From NCBI GenBank assembly GCA_019114135.1, contig DXGC01000103.1:1-62716 (forward strand): 62,716 nucleotides of DNA, read 5' to 3'. Below the pieces are notes generated by a model. The model did no database searches. It was not told the origin of the DNA and saw only the letters and a list, made by a program, of their open reading frames with translations. The translations under genes and the position numbers were made by a program. Origin of the DNA: Candidatus Corynebacterium avicola (lineage in GTDB: Bacteria > Actinomycetota > Actinomycetes > Mycobacteriales > Mycobacteriaceae). This document shows, piece by piece, positions 19,059-28,092 of the stretch. How positions within the stretch are numbered: the first letter of the stretch is position 1; every line of letters begins with the position of its first letter.

Positions 19059-20819
19059 ATGGCACGTAACTACGCAGAGCAACTCGTCGAGGCACTGGAG
19101 GCACAGGGCGTCCGCCGGATCTTCGGACTCGTCGGCGACAGCTTGAACCCGGTCGTCGATGCGGTCAAGCGCAGCAACATCGAGTGGTTCCACGTCCGGA
19201 ACGAGGAGGCCGCCGCCTTCGCCGCCGGTGCCGAGTCCCTGGTCACCGGAAACCTCGCGGTCTGTGCCGGATCCTGTGGCCCCGGAAACACCCACCTGGT
19301 GCAGGGGCTCTACGATTCCCACCGCAACGGCGGGAAGGTGCTGGCCATCGCCAGCCACATCCCTTCCCAGTTCATCGGGTCCCACTACTTTCAGGAGACC
19401 CACCCCGAGGCGCTCTTCAGCGAATGCTCCGGTTACTGCGAGATGGTGAACTCCGCGGCACAGGGCGCGACGATCCTGCACCACGCCATCCAGTCCACGA
19501 TGGCGGGCAACGGCGTCTCCGTCCTCGTCCTCCCCGGCGACATCGCCGGTGATACCGCCGTGGAATCCCCGCAGCTGAAGTCCCGTATCGCCGTGGACGC
19601 CCCGGTCGTCCATCCGTCCCCGCGCGAGGTCAAGGACCTGGCAGAGGCCATCAACAAGGCCGGGAAGGTCACCATCTTCGGCGGCGCCGGCTGCAAGAAC
19701 GCCCGCGACGAGGTCTTCGCCCTGGCGGACAAGATCAAGGCACCCGTCGGACACGCCTACGGCGGCAAGGAGTACCTGCACTACGACAACCCCTTCGATG
19801 TCGGCATGTCCGGGCTGCTCGGCTACGGTGCCTGCTCCGAGGCCTTCGACGAGGCGGACCTGCTCATCCTGCTGGGCACCGATTTCCCGTACTCCGAGTT
19901 CCTGCCCCGCACCACGCCCACCGCACAGGTCGACATCAAGGGCGGGAACATCGGTCGGCGTACCAATGTGACTTACCCGGTCACCGGCGACGTCGCTGCG
20001 ACCATCGAGGACCTGCTGCCGCTGATCGACGCCAAGAAGGACGCCAGCTTTCTCGAGTCGATGTTGAAGAAGCAGGAGCGCAACCTCCGCCACGTCGTCG
20101 AGGCGTACACGAAGAACATCGAGAAGCAGAAACCGCTGCACCCTGAGCACGTCACCTACGTCCTCGATGAGCTGGCCGACGATGACGCCGTGTTCACCGC
20201 GGACACCGGCATGTGCAATGTGTGGCAGGCCCGCTACGTCACCCCGACCGGGAAGCGGAACCTGCTGGCCTCCTTCCGTCACGGGACCATGGCGAACGCC
20301 CTGTCCCAGGCCATCGGCGCCGCTGAGGCGGTCGAGGGCAAGCGTCAGGTCATCGCCATGTGCGGTGACGGCGGTCTGGCCATGCTCATGGGTGAGCTGC
20401 TCACCATGAAGCTGCACCAGGTGCCACTGAAGGCGATCGTCTACAACAACTCGACTCTCGGTATGGTCAAGCTGGAGATGTTGGTCAAGGGCATGCCGGA
20501 CTTCGGTACCGACCACGAGAAGGTCAACTACGCCGAGATCGCCGAGGCCTGTGGCATCAAGGCCTTCCGCATCGAGGACCCGAAGGATGTCGAACCGGTC
20601 CTCGCCAAGGCCCTGGCGTACGACGGGCCTGCGGTGGTGGACGTCGTCACCGACCCGAATGCGCTGTCCATCCCGCCGGAGATCTCCCTGGAGCAGGTCG
20701 CCGGCTTCACCCGCGCGGCCACCCGAACGGTGCTGGAAGGTGGCGTGGGAAAGATGTTCGACCTGGCGAAGTCGAACCTGCGCAATGTGCCGCGTCCCTC
20801 CGGCTTCAAGGGTCTGTGA
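19059..20819 (+). CDS. pqo: pyruvate:quinone oxidoreductase (pyruvate dehydrogenase, quinone)
   Basis: A ThDP- and FAD-dependent peripheral membrane enzyme that decarboxylates pyruvate to acetate and CO2 and passes electrons to menaquinone. The 586-residue protein has the three POX domains in order: N-terminal pyrimidine-binding with the catalytic Glu (HVRNEEAAAFAAG), a central FAD-binding domain, and a C-terminal pyrophosphate-binding domain with CGDGGLAMLMGELLT and YNNSTLGM. The C-terminal tail needed for membrane activation is present (ATRTVLEGGVGKMFDLAKSN). ATG 19059 follows CAGGAG. It resembles C. glutamicum Pqo (about 580 residues). It is monocistronic; tRNA-Gly follows. Confidence 0.94.
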   Translation: MARNYAEQLVEALEAQGVRRIFGLVGDSLNPVVDAVKRSNIEWFHVRNEEAAAFAAGAESLVTGNLAVCAGSCGPGNTHLVQGLYDSHRNGGKVLAIASHIPSQFIGSHYFQETHPEALFSECSGYCEMVNSAAQGATILHHAIQSTMAGNGVSVLVLPGDIAGDTAVESPQLKSRIAVDAPVVHPSPREVKDLAEAINKAGKVTIFGGAGCKNARDEVFALADKIKAPVGHAYGGKEYLHYDNPFDVGMSGLLGYGACSEAFDEADLLILLGTDFPYSEFLPRTTPTAQVDIKGGNIGRRTNVTYPVTGDVAATIEDLLPLIDAKKDASFLESMLKKQERNLRHVVEAYTKNIEKQKPLHPEHVTYVLDELADDDAVFTADTGMCNVWQARYVTPTGKRNLLASFRHGTMANALSQAIGAAEAVEGKRQVIAMCGDGGLAMLMGELLTMKLHQVPLKAIVYNNSTLGMVKLEMLVKGMPDFGTDHEKVNYAEIAEACGIKAFRIEDPKDVEPVLAKALAYDGPAVVDVVTDPNALSIPPEISLEQVAGFTRAATRTVLEGGVGKMFDLAKSNLRNVPRPSGFKGL

Positions 20820-20895
20820 CCCTGCGTTGAGGCGCGCGGGGGCCTGTCGGATTTCCGCCTCCGGCGATGGTCGTGTATCGTCGTCGGCGCACCAG

Positions 20896-20970
20896 GGGAA
20901 TGTCGTATAGTGGCTAATACCTCAGCCTTCCAAGCTGAAGACGCGGGTTCGATTCCCGTCATTCCCTCCA
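20896..20970 (+). tRNA. tRNA-Gly (anticodon TCC)
   Basis: Acceptor GGGAATG/CATTCCC, anticodon stem CAGC/GCTG with loop containing TCC, T-arm GGGTTCGATTCCC and an encoded CCA (20968-20970). Confidence 0.96.
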
Positions 20971-20974
20971 CGTG

Positions 20975-21007
20975 AAACCCCCTCCGGTCCGTGCCGGAGG
21001 GGGTTTT
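20975..21007 (+). terminator. terminator after tRNA-Gly
   Basis: A 13-bp stem (AAACCCCCTCCGG / CCGGAGGGGGTTT) with a 6-nt loop ends in TTTT. Confidence 0.9.
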
Positions 21008-21067
21008 CTGTTGTGGCCGGTACCCTGAATCGCGTCGGTGGGGGAGAGCGTCTAGAGTGACCGTTCC

Positions 21068-21610
21068 ATGAACCTCTATCTGCGTCTGCTGCTCACCGTC
21101 CTGCGCAGCCGTCGACTCGACGCCCTCGACCCCTGGGACACGGTCGCCACGCCGATGCGCGTGCTCCCCAACGACCTCGACACCCTCGGGCACATGAACA
21201 ACGGCCGTTACCTGACGATGCTCGACCTGGCCCGTACCGAGCTGATGATGCGCTCCGGTCTCTACCGCCGCAGTGAGGAACTCGGCTACTACCTCGTCGT
21301 CGCCGGCCAGACGATCAACTACCGACGGTCGCTGATGCCGTGGCAGAAGTTCGAGATCCGAACCCGGCTGCTCAGCGGTGACGCCCGCGCCGTCTTCGTC
21401 GAGCAGGCCTTCGTCCACAAGGGCACCGTCTGCGCGCACGCCGTCGTGCGCCTGCGCGTGTTGAAGAAGAAGGGTGGCACCGTCTCCGACGCGGAGATGG
21501 CCGAACTGCTGCCGCCGCGTCCTGCGGGGCAGGATGAAGTTCCGGACTGGATCCCGGAGTGGAACTCCGCGTCCCGCGACGCCGCGAAGTCGACCTCGCT
21601 CGGTGACTAA
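21068..21610 (+). CDS. thioesterase-family (hot-dog) protein
   Basis: A 180-residue protein of the acyl-thioester hydrolase/THEM6-like group. It has the HMNNGRYLTMLDLAR helix of hot-dog thioesterases (the HxNN turn), preceded by RVLPNDLDTLG, and a strand pair GQTINYRRSLMPWQKFEI. The hydrophobic N-terminal MNLYLRLLLTVL could act as a membrane anchor, as in this subfamily. ATG 21068 lies 9 nt after TAGAGT, so a near-leaderless start is possible. The acyl substrate is unknown. It sits alone between tRNA-Gly and tRNA-Pro. Confidence 0.82.
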   Translation: MNLYLRLLLTVLRSRRLDALDPWDTVATPMRVLPNDLDTLGHMNNGRYLTMLDLARTELMMRSGLYRRSEELGYYLVVAGQTINYRRSLMPWQKFEIRTRLLSGDARAVFVEQAFVHKGTVCAHAVVRLRVLKKKGGTVSDAEMAELLPPRPAGQDEVPDWIPEWNSASRDAAKSTSLGD

Positions 21611-21698
21611 CGGGTACCCGCCGTTGCCGGGGTCAACAGCCACCCCGTAATATCGCACTGCAGCAGAACGACTGCTCCGTCAGATCGATTTCTGCCGC

Positions 21699-21772
21699 CG
21701 GGATATGGCGCAGTTTGGTAGCGCACTCGCTTTGGGAGCGAGGGGTCGTGGGTTCAAATCCCGCTATCCCGA
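21699..21772 (+). tRNA. tRNA-Pro (anticodon TGG)
   Basis: Acceptor CGGGATA/TATCCCG, anticodon stem CTCGC/GCGAG with loop TTTGGGA (anticodon TGG) and T-arm GTGGGTTCAAATCCCGC. CCA is not encoded. Confidence 0.96.
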
Positions 21773-21785
21773 CGGGTGCCGGAAC

Positions 21786-21853
21786 GACGGGCAGGGGAGG
21801 ATCGGGCCTTTGGAGGCTGTAGACGCCAAAGGACCGACCCCCCCCTGCCCGTC
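21786..21853 (+). other. long hairpin between tRNA-Pro and tig
   Basis: Arms of 28 nt (21786-21813 and 21826-21853) pair at 25 of 28 positions around a 12-nt loop. The outer arm starts GACGGGCAGGGG and the inner arm ends CCTTTGG. No T tract follows, so it is not a classical terminator. It begins 14 nt after the tRNA end and lies 206 nt before the tig start, so it could be a tRNA processing or termination structure, or part of the tig leader. Confidence 0.8.
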
Positions 21854-22059
21854 CGTCTCGGCCACACGATAAAATCGGCGACGACCATGAAACCGGTGGC
21901 CGCCTCCGGCTCGCCCCCGACCCCCGCCGACGACGGTGGGGCGGAGGGTGGCAGACTGGACGGCACGCGACGACCACACCAGCCCGGCCAACCTCCGGGA
22001 GGGTGTCCGTGCCCGCCGGCCGACCGTACACAGACAAGAACACACAGGAGTGTGCATCC

Positions 22060-23469
22060 GTGAAGAGCTCCGTTGAACAGCTGAGTGCCACCCGCGCCAA
22101 GCTCACCGTCGAGGTTCCCTTCGACGAACTGAAGCCCGAGTTCGACAACGCCTACAAGTCGCTGGCCGAGCAGGTCAGCCTGCCCGGCTTCCGCAAGGGC
22201 AAGGTCCCGGCGAAGATCCTGGAGGCCCGCCTGGGCCGCGGCGCCATCCTCAACGAGGTCCTCAACGACATGCTGCCGAGCCGTTACAGCCAGGCTGTCG
22301 AGGAGAACGACGTCAAGGCACTCGGCCAGCCCGAGATCGACATCGCCGAGCTCGAGGACAACGACCACGTCACCTTCACCGCCGAGGTCGACGTCCGCCC
22401 GGAGATCGAGGTCCCGGACTTCGCCGAGCTGTCCGTCGAGGTCGAGCCGCTGGTTGCCGATGACGAGGCCATCGAGTCCGAGCTGACCAACCTGCGCGCC
22501 CGCTTCGGCACCCTCAAGGCTGTCGAGCGCGCCGTGCAGGACGGCGACTTCGTCTCCATCGACCTGACCGCCACCATCGACGGCGAGGCCGTCGACGAGG
22601 CCTCCTCCGAGGGGCTGTCCTACGAGGTCGGCTCCGCCTCCCTCGTCGAGGGTCTGGACGACGCACTCATCGGCCTGTCCGAGGGTGAGTCCAAGGAGTT
22701 CGACACCACCCTGGTCGCCGGCGAGCACGCCGACTCCGCCGCACAGGCCACCGTCACCGTCGGTTCCGTCAAGGAGCGCGAGCTGCCGGAGCTGGACGAC
22801 GACTTCGCCCAGCTCGCCAGCGAGTTCGACACCCTCGACGAGCTGAAGGACTCCCTGAAGAACCAGGTCGAGGAGCAGCTCAAGGGTCAGCAGGCCGGCG
22901 ACATCCGCGACAAGGTCCTGGCTGCCGCCCTCGAGAAGACCGAGGTCGCGCTGCCGGAGTCCGTCGTCAAGGAGCAGGTCGACGGCCAGATGCAGCAGCT
23001 GCTGAGCCAGTTCGGTGGTGACGAGAAGGTCTTCGAGCAGATGCTCGCCGCCCAGGACATCACCCGCGAGAAGTTCGAGGAGGACACCCGCGAGGCCGCG
23101 GAGGACTCCGTGCGCACCCAGCTGTTCCTGGACTCCCTGGCCGACATCGAGAAGCCGGAGGTCTCCCAGCAGGAGCTGACCGACCACATCCTGTTCACCG
23201 CGCAGCGCTACGGCATGGACCCGAACCAGTTCGTCATGCAGCTGCAGCAGTCCGGCCAGATCGCCAACCTCTTCGCCGACGTCCGTCGCGGCAAGGCCCT
23301 GGCCCTGAACATCTGCAAGGTCACCGTCACCGACACCAACGGTGCCTCCATCGACCCGAAGGACTTCTTCGGCCAGGAGGCCGAGGGTGCCGAGGGTGCT
23401 GAGGACGCCGAGGCCGTTGAGGCCGAGACCGTCGAGGCCGCCGAGGGCAACGAGGACGCTGAGAAGTAG
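22060..23469 (+). CDS. tig: trigger factor
   Basis: A ribosome-bound chaperone and peptidyl-prolyl isomerase of 469 residues. The ribosome-docking signature GFRKGKVP is at residues 44-51 in the N-terminal domain, a FKBP-like PPIase domain follows (about 150-240), and then the helical C-terminal substrate cradle. The last 40 residues form an Asp/Glu/Ala-rich acidic tail of the kind seen in other high-GC actinobacteria. The start is GTG 22060 (KSSVEQLSATR follows) with CAGGAG 9 nt before it; the earlier in-frame ATG 22003 codes an unrelated stretch. It is followed by its own terminator and then clpP1-clpP2, the usual order. Confidence 0.96.
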   Translation: MKSSVEQLSATRAKLTVEVPFDELKPEFDNAYKSLAEQVSLPGFRKGKVPAKILEARLGRGAILNEVLNDMLPSRYSQAVEENDVKALGQPEIDIAELEDNDHVTFTAEVDVRPEIEVPDFAELSVEVEPLVADDEAIESELTNLRARFGTLKAVERAVQDGDFVSIDLTATIDGEAVDEASSEGLSYEVGSASLVEGLDDALIGLSEGESKEFDTTLVAGEHADSAAQATVTVGSVKERELPELDDDFAQLASEFDTLDELKDSLKNQVEEQLKGQQAGDIRDKVLAAALEKTEVALPESVVKEQVDGQMQQLLSQFGGDEKVFEQMLAAQDITREKFEEDTREAAEDSVRTQLFLDSLADIEKPEVSQQELTDHILFTAQRYGMDPNQFVMQLQQSGQIANLFADVRRGKALALNICKVTVTDTNGASIDPKDFFGQEAEGAEGAEDAEAVEAETVEAAEGNEDAEK

Positions 23470-23525
23470 TCGTCCCACCCGGACCTTCCGGGGCTCGCCG
23501 ACGTCCGTCGAGGACGTCACGAAAC

Positions 23526-23562
23526 ACACCTCCCGCGTTTTCTGCGTGGGAGGTGTTCTTGT
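23526..23562 (+). terminator. tig terminator
   Basis: A 9-bp stem (ACACCTCCC / GGGAGGTGT) is followed by TCTTGT. Confidence 0.75.
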
Positions 23563-23578
23563 ATCCGGACCATCCGTG

Positions 23579-23589
23579 CGCTGACAGCG
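23579..23589 (+). promoter_or_regulatory. candidate ClgR box upstream of clpP1P2
   Basis: CGCTGACAGCG, followed by AAC, fits the core of the actinobacterial ClgR operator (CGCYNANRGCGWWS). ClgR activates clpP1P2 in C. glutamicum. It lies 88 nt before clpP1, upstream of a candidate -10 TACGCT (23630-23635). Confidence 0.6.
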
Positions 23590-23676
23590 AACATGCCCCC
23601 TGACAGCCGCATACGACCCGGCACTTGACTACGCTGGATGCCATTCCAACCACGTGAACTTGAGCGAGGAGCATAA

Positions 23677-24294
23677 GTGAGCACAAACGACATGTCTGCC
23701 GGTCAGGCGCTGCGTACCGCGCAGATGACCGCAGCCACGGGGATGAACCTCAACGATTCGGTGTTCGAGCGCCTGCTGCGCGAGCGCATCATCTTCCTGG
23801 GAACCCAGGTCGATGACGAGATCGCCAACAAGCTCTGTGCACAGATCCTCCTGCTCAGCGCAGAGGACCCGGAGAGCGACATCAAGCTGTACATCAACTC
23901 CCCGGGTGGCTCGGTGACCGCCGGTATGGCGATCTTCGACACGATGCAGTACGCCCCGTGCGACGTCGCGACCTACGGCATGGGCCTGGCAGCCTCCATG
24001 GGCCAGTTCCTGCTGTCCGCAGGCACCAAGGGCAAGCGCTTTGCCCTGCCGCATGCCCGGATCATGATGCACCAGCCGTCCGCCGGTGTCGGTGGTACCG
24101 CCGCCGACATCGCCATCCAGGCCGAGCAGTTCGCCCAGACCAAGCAGGAGATGGCTGAGCTGATCTCCCAGCACACCGGCCAGACCCTGGAGCAGATCCA
24201 GAAGGACTCCGACCGCGACCGCTGGTTCACCGCACAGCAGGCGCTGGAGTACGGCTTCGTCGATCACGTCATCGGCTCGGCCAAGGATCAGTAG
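23677..24294 (+). CDS. clpP1: ATP-dependent Clp protease proteolytic subunit 1
   Basis: A 205-residue serine protease subunit. The catalytic Ser lies in [10 protein letters not shown], the His in [10 protein letters not shown], and the Asp near [21 protein letters not shown] forms the oxyanion strand. In actinobacteria ClpP1 and ClpP2 form mixed heptamer stacks that work with ClpX and ClpC and are usually essential. The start GTG 23677 has GGAG about 8 nt upstream. clpP2 begins 15 nt after its stop, so the two are co-transcribed from the ClgR-type promoter. Confidence 0.96.
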   Translation: MSTNDMSAGQALRTAQMTAATGMNLNDSVFERLLRERIIFLGTQVDDEIANKLCAQILLLSAEDPESDIKLYINSPGGSVTAGMAIFDTMQYAPCDVATYGMGLAASMGQFLLSAGTKGKRFALPHARIMMHQPSAGVGGTAADIAIQAEQFAQTKQEMAELISQHTGQTLEQIQKDSDRDRWFTAQQALEYGFVDHVIGSAKDQ

Positions 24295-24309
24295 GGAGCA
24301 GTACAAGAA

Positions 24310-25026
24310 ATGGGAAGCGAGAACATGACCGGTTTCACCCACGCCACTGAGTTGTCCGGGCTGACGGGCACCGCAGGCTCGGCCGCGCCGAAGGGAGAGG
24401 TCCCGGGCGCGCAGATGCCGACGTCGCGCTACATCCTCCCGTCCTTCGTGGAGCACTCCTCCTGGGGTGCCAAGGAGTCCAACCCCTACAACAAGCTCTT
24501 CGAGGAGCGCATCATCTTCCTGGGTACCCAGGTGGACGACGCCTCGGCGAATGACATCATGGCCCAGCTCCTGGTCCTGGAGGGCCTGGACCCGGACCGT
24601 GACATCACGATGTACATCAACTCGCCCGGTGGTTCCTTCACCGCGCTGATGGCCATCTACGACACGATGCAGTACGTGCGTCCCGACATCGTGACCGTCT
24701 GCCTCGGCCAGGCGGCCTCCGCCGCCGCCGTGCTGCTGGCCGCCGGCACCAAGGGTAAGCGCGCCGCACTGCCGAATTCGCGCGTGCTGATCCACCAGCC
24801 CGCCACCCAGGGAACCCAGGGCCAGGTCTCCGACCTGGAGATCCAGGCCAACGAGATCGAGCGTATGCGTCGTCTCATGGAGACCACCCTGTCCCGCCAC
24901 ACCGGCCAGACCGAGGAGCAGGTCCGCAAGGACACCGACCGCGACAAGTTCCTCACCGCCGAGGATGCCAAGGAATACGGCATCATCGACCAGGTCTTCG
25001 AGTACCGGAAGCTTTCGGCCCAGTAG
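24310..25026 (+). CDS. clpP2: ATP-dependent Clp protease proteolytic subunit 2
   Basis: A 238-residue ClpP paralogue. The catalytic Ser is in [12 protein letters not shown], the His in [10 protein letters not shown] and the Asp in [12 protein letters not shown]. The N-terminal 45 residues are longer than in most ClpP2, so a start at the inner ATG 24325 ([10 protein letters not shown]) is also possible; GGGAG lies before ATG 24310. It pairs with clpP1, and a strong terminator follows. Confidence 0.95.
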   Translation: MGSENMTGFTHATELSGLTGTAGSAAPKGEVPGAQMPTSRYILPSFVEHSSWGAKESNPYNKLFEERIIFLGTQVDDASANDIMAQLLVLEGLDPDRDITMYINSPGGSFTALMAIYDTMQYVRPDIVTVCLGQAASAAAVLLAAGTKGKRAALPNSRVLIHQPATQGTQGQVSDLEIQANEIERMRRLMETTLSRHTGQTEEQVRKDTDRDKFLTAEDAKEYGIIDQVFEYRKLSAQ

Positions 25027-25073
25027 GAGATCCTTCCGGAGTACTCGGAAGAGTCCGTCCGTCGAGAGGACAA

Positions 25074-25110
25074 AACGCCCCAGGATGAATCCATCCTGGG
25101 GCGTTCCTTT
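25074..25110 (+). terminator. clpP1P2 terminator
   Basis: A 14-bp stem (AACGCCCCAGGATG / CATCCTGGGGCGTT) with a 4-nt loop is followed by CCTTT. Confidence 0.92.
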
Positions 25111-25157
25111 ATGTGACCGAAAGGTGGAGCATCACCGACGAGTTAAGAGAACCCCCT

Positions 25158-26423
25158 TCAGATTCGGTCGATGACCGCGGCCAGGCCCTGTCCGCCACCG
25201 ATGCACATGGTGGCGAGGCCTACGTCTTTGCCGGAGCGCTCGAGCTCGTGGCACAGGGTGACCAGCAAGCGGGCGCCGGTGGCTCCGACCGGGTGACCCA
25301 GTGAGATGCCTGAGCCGGACGGGTTGAGTCGCGGATCCTCCGGGTCCAGGTCCCACTCGTTCAGCACGGCGAGCACCTGTGCGGCGAAGGCCTCGTTGAG
25401 CTCGATGATGTCCATGTCGTCGAGTCCCAGACCCAGTCGGGAGAGAACCTTCGCGGTGGCCGGAACCGGGCCGACGCCCATGGTCTCCGGGGCGACACCG
25501 GCGACGGCCCAGCCGCGCAGACGGGCGGCCGGGGTCAGTCCCAGCTCGGCGGCCTTCGCCCGGGTGGTGACGATCAGTGCGGCGGCGCCGTCGTTCTGCC
25601 CGGAGGCGTTGCCGGCTGTGACCGTGGCGTTCTCGTCGATCCGGCCACGGACCGGACGCAGGCCCGCGAGCTTCTCGGCGGTGGTGCCGGGACGTGGGTG
25701 CTCGTCGGCGGTGACGGTGACGTCCGGGTCCTTGCGGCGCGCGCCGGGGACCGTGACCGGGACGATCTCGGCGTCGAAGTCGCCGCGCTCCTGGGCGGCG
25801 ACGGCACGCTGCTGCGAGCGGGAGGCCAGGGCGTCCTGAGCCTCACGCGACAGGTCGAACTCCTCGCGGAGGTTCTCGGCGGTCTCGATCATCCCGCCGG
25901 GGATCGGGTGGTTCTGACCGCCGGCGGTCTCGCGGCCCTGGGCGAGACGGTCGTGCAGGACGAGGTCGCCGCCCTTGACTCCCCACCGGATCGAACCGTC
26001 GACGGTGTACTCGGTGGTGGACATTGACTCCGCACCACCGGCGATGATCAGGTCGGCGGCACCGGAGCTGATGTGGGCGGCGGCGGTGGCGATCGCCTGC
26101 AAGCCGGAGCCGCAGCGGCGGTCGAGCTGCATGCCGGGCACGGACTGGCCGAGTCCGGCGTCCAGCGCCACGACGCGGCCCAGCGCCGGGGCGGCACCGG
26201 AGGGGGATGCCTGGCCGAGGATGAGGTCGTCCACGTCCTCCGGGGCAACGCCGGTGCGCTCCACGATGGCGGAGACCACGGCGGTGGCGAGGTCCTGGGC
26301 GGGGATGCCGGAGAAGACTCCGCCGTAGGCGCCGACCGGGGTGCGCAGCGGGGTGCACAGGACGATGTCGGTGTCGGCGGCGGGCGGGACGGTGTTGTTC
26401 GCGGAGGTGGTGGAATCGGTCAC
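25158..26423 (-). CDS. pcaF: beta-ketoadipyl-CoA thiolase (acetyl-CoA acyltransferase)
   Basis: A 421-residue thiolase. The three active-site elements are present: nucleophilic Cys in DRRCGSGLQ, His in SGISLGHPVGATG and the second Cys in MCIGGGQGLA. By context it is PcaF, which cleaves 3-oxoadipyl-CoA to succinyl-CoA and acetyl-CoA at the end of the beta-ketoadipate pathway: pcaR lies upstream and pcaI-pcaJ face it. Sequence alone would also allow a general acetyl-CoA acetyltransferase. The start is GTG 26423, 40 nt after the pcaR stop, so pcaR-pcaF form one transcript. Confidence 0.88.
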   Translation of the reverse strand: MTDSTTSANNTVPPAADTDIVLCTPLRTPVGAYGGVFSGIPAQDLATAVVSAIVERTGVAPEDVDDLILGQASPSGAAPALGRVVALDAGLGQSVPGMQLDRRCGSGLQAIATAAAHISSGAADLIIAGGAESMSTTEYTVDGSIRWGVKGGDLVLHDRLAQGRETAGGQNHPIPGGMIETAENLREEFDLSREAQDALASRSQQRAVAAQERGDFDAEIVPVTVPGARRKDPDVTVTADEHPRPGTTAEKLAGLRPVRGRIDENATVTAGNASGQNDGAAALIVTTRAKAAELGLTPAARLRGWAVAGVAPETMGVGPVPATAKVLSRLGLGLDDMDIIELNEAFAAQVLAVLNEWDLDPEDPRLNPSGSGISLGHPVGATGARLLVTLCHELERSGKDVGLATMCIGGGQGLAAVIDRI

Positions 26424-26463
26424 GGGGGTACCTGGCTTTCGTGGTTGGAGGTGTTCGGGGAGG

Positions 26464-27255
26464 TCAGCGGCCCAGTGGCGTGGACAGGGCGAAGTCGGTG
26501 GAGATGTGGTCGGCGGCGTCGATGACGGCCGGCAGGAAACGCCGGTGGATCTCCGAGACGTCGTGGACCGCAGTCTGTGTGGAGATGTTCACCGCGGCGA
26601 CCACGGAACCGTCGTAGTTGGTGACCGGCGCGGCGACCGAGCGCAGTCCCGGCTCGAGTTCCTGGTCGACCAGGCACCAGCCCTGTTCCCGGACCCGGTC
26701 GATTTCGGCACGCAGGGTGGTCTCGTCGGCCAGGGTGGTGGAAGTCAGGGCCTCGAGGGGACCGGCCTTGCTGAAGTAGTCGTCCAGTTCGGCCGCGCTG
26801 AGGCCCGCCAGCAACACGCGACCCATGGAGGTGACGTGGGCGGGGAAGCGGGTGCCGATGGTGATGTCCACCTGCATGATGCGGCGGACCGGGACACGCG
26901 AGACGTAGACGACGTCGGTGCCGTCGAGGACCGACAGGGAACTCGACTCGTTGACCGAGCGGGAGAGTTCCTCCAGGCGGGGCTGTGCGACGGAGGTCAG
27001 CGGCTGGGAGGACAGGTAGCTGAAGCCGAGTTCGAGGACCCGCGGGGTCAGCCAGAACTCCCGGTTGTCGGTTCCGGCGTAGCCGATGGCCACCAGGGTG
27101 TGCAGGAAGCGGCGGGCGGTCGCTCGGGCCAGTCCGGCGCTGGCGGCGACTTCGGCGAGGGTCTGTCGGGGGTGATCGGCGGTGAAGGTGCGCATCACGT
27201 CGAGTCCGCGGACGAAGGACTGCACGCCGCTGGAGGTTCCAGCAGAGTCAGACAC
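26464..27255 (-). CDS. pcaR: IclR-family regulator PcaR
   Basis: A 263-residue IclR regulator: winged helix-turn-helix in residues about 12-60 (TLAEVAASAGLARATARRFL) and a C-terminal effector domain (TSMGRVLLAGLS, GWCLVDQELEPGLRSVAAPV, VAAVNIST), all conserved with PcaR/PobR-type proteins. These bind beta-ketoadipate or protocatechuate and activate pca genes. GTG 27255 has a near-perfect AGGAGGA 5 nt upstream, so the longer frame from 27291 is not used. The gene is divergent from pcaI, and the palindrome GTTCGCACTGCGAAC lies in the 82-nt gap, a natural binding site for control of both directions. Confidence 0.88.
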   Translation of the reverse strand: MSDSAGTSSGVQSFVRGLDVMRTFTADHPRQTLAEVAASAGLARATARRFLHTLVAIGYAGTDNREFWLTPRVLELGFSYLSSQPLTSVAQPRLEELSRSVNESSSLSVLDGTDVVYVSRVPVRRIMQVDITIGTRFPAHVTSMGRVLLAGLSAAELDDYFSKAGPLEALTSTTLADETTLRAEIDRVREQGWCLVDQELEPGLRSVAAPVTNYDGSVVAAVNISTQTAVHDVSEIHRRFLPAVIDAADHISTDFALSTPLGR

Positions 27256-27283
27256 GGTGTTCCTCCTGTTGGGGGTGGCTTTC

Positions 27284-27298
27284 GTTCGCACTGCGAAC
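27284..27298. promoter_or_regulatory. palindromic operator for PcaR between pcaR and pcaI
   Basis: GTTCGCACTGCGAAC is a perfect 15-bp palindrome with a central C. It resembles PcaR/PcaU-type sites known from proteobacteria (GTTCG...). Its centre lies 47 nt before the predicted pcaI start point, a position fitting activation. Confidence 0.7.
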
Positions 27299-27324
27299 GA
27301 GTGTGCGTTTTATGAACCTCAGTG

Positions 27325-27330
27325 TACGCT
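27325..27330 (+). promoter_or_regulatory. -10 box of leaderless pcaI
   Basis: TACGCT lies 7 nt before ATG 27338, with no ribosome binding site between. Confidence 0.55.
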
Positions 27331-27337
27331 GTGAATC

Positions 27338-28090
27338 ATGCTGGACAAAACGATTGGAACGGCCGCTGATGCCGTGTCCGACATCTTCGACGGGGCTTCC
27401 CTCACCGTCGGGGGTTTCGGACTCGTCGGCATCCCCGCCATCCTCATTGACGCAATCAGGCAGCGGGCCCCCGGGGACCTGACCATCATCTCCAACAACT
27501 GCGGTACCGACGGCTTCGGTCTCGGCACCTTGCTGGAGGACCGGTTGGTGTCTCGGACCATCGGTTCCTACATCGGGTCCAACCGCATCTACGCCAAGCA
27601 GTACCTCGACGGCACGCTCTCGGTGGAGTTCACCCCGCAGGGCACGCTCGCCGAGCGGATGCGCGCCGGCGGTGCCGGCGTCCCGGCGTTCTACACCAAG
27701 GCCGGTGTCGGCACCGAGCTGGCCACCGGTGGCCTGCCGGTGCGCTACAACACCGACGGAACCCCAGCGGAACTGTCCCAACCGAAGGAGACCCGTCTCT
27801 TCGACGGTGAAGAGTACGTCCTGGAGACCGCGATCACCTCGGACTTCGGCCTCGTCCACGCCCACAAGGCCGACCGTCAGGGAAACCTGGTCTTCCGCAA
27901 GACCGCCCGGAACTTCAACCCGGAGGCCGCCCAGTGTGCCCGGGTCTGCATTGCCCAGGTCGAGCACCTCGTCGATGACCTTGACCCGGACGAGGTCCAC
28001 CTGCCCGGCATCCACGTCGACCGAGTCGTGGTCGTCGGACCGCAGGAGACCGGCATCGAGAACCGCACGATCAGCACGAGGGAGCAGTAG
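27338..28090 (+). CDS. pcaI: 3-oxoadipate CoA-transferase subunit A
   Basis: The alpha subunit (250 residues) of the succinyl-CoA:3-oxoadipate CoA-transferase. The family glycine loop [14 protein letters not shown] near residue 25 and the [12 protein letters not shown] segment are present, as is [21 protein letters not shown] near the end. It pairs with PcaJ (gap 2 nt) to activate 3-oxoadipate to the CoA ester, the step before PcaF thiolysis. The start is leaderless. The last 15 residues extend beyond the usual end. A 3-oxoacid (SCOT-type) role is the main alternative, but context favours the pca pathway. Confidence 0.9.
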   Translation: MLDKTIGTAADAVSDIFDGASLTVGGFGLVGIPAILIDAIRQRAPGDLTIISNNCGTDGFGLGTLLEDRLVSRTIGSYIGSNRIYAKQYLDGTLSVEFTPQGTLAERMRAGGAGVPAFYTKAGVGTELATGGLPVRYNTDGTPAELSQPKETRLFDGEEYVLETAITSDFGLVHAHKADRQGNLVFRKTARNFNPEAAQCARVCIAQVEHLVDDLDPDEVHLPGIHVDRVVVVGPQETGIENRTISTREQ

Positions 28091-28092
28091 TC

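Noticed and set aside
21699..21853. tRNA-Pro as an integration site of a mobile element
   Set aside because: No integrase, no repeated tRNA 3' end and no foreign gene block follow; tig and clpP1P2 are normal backbone genes.
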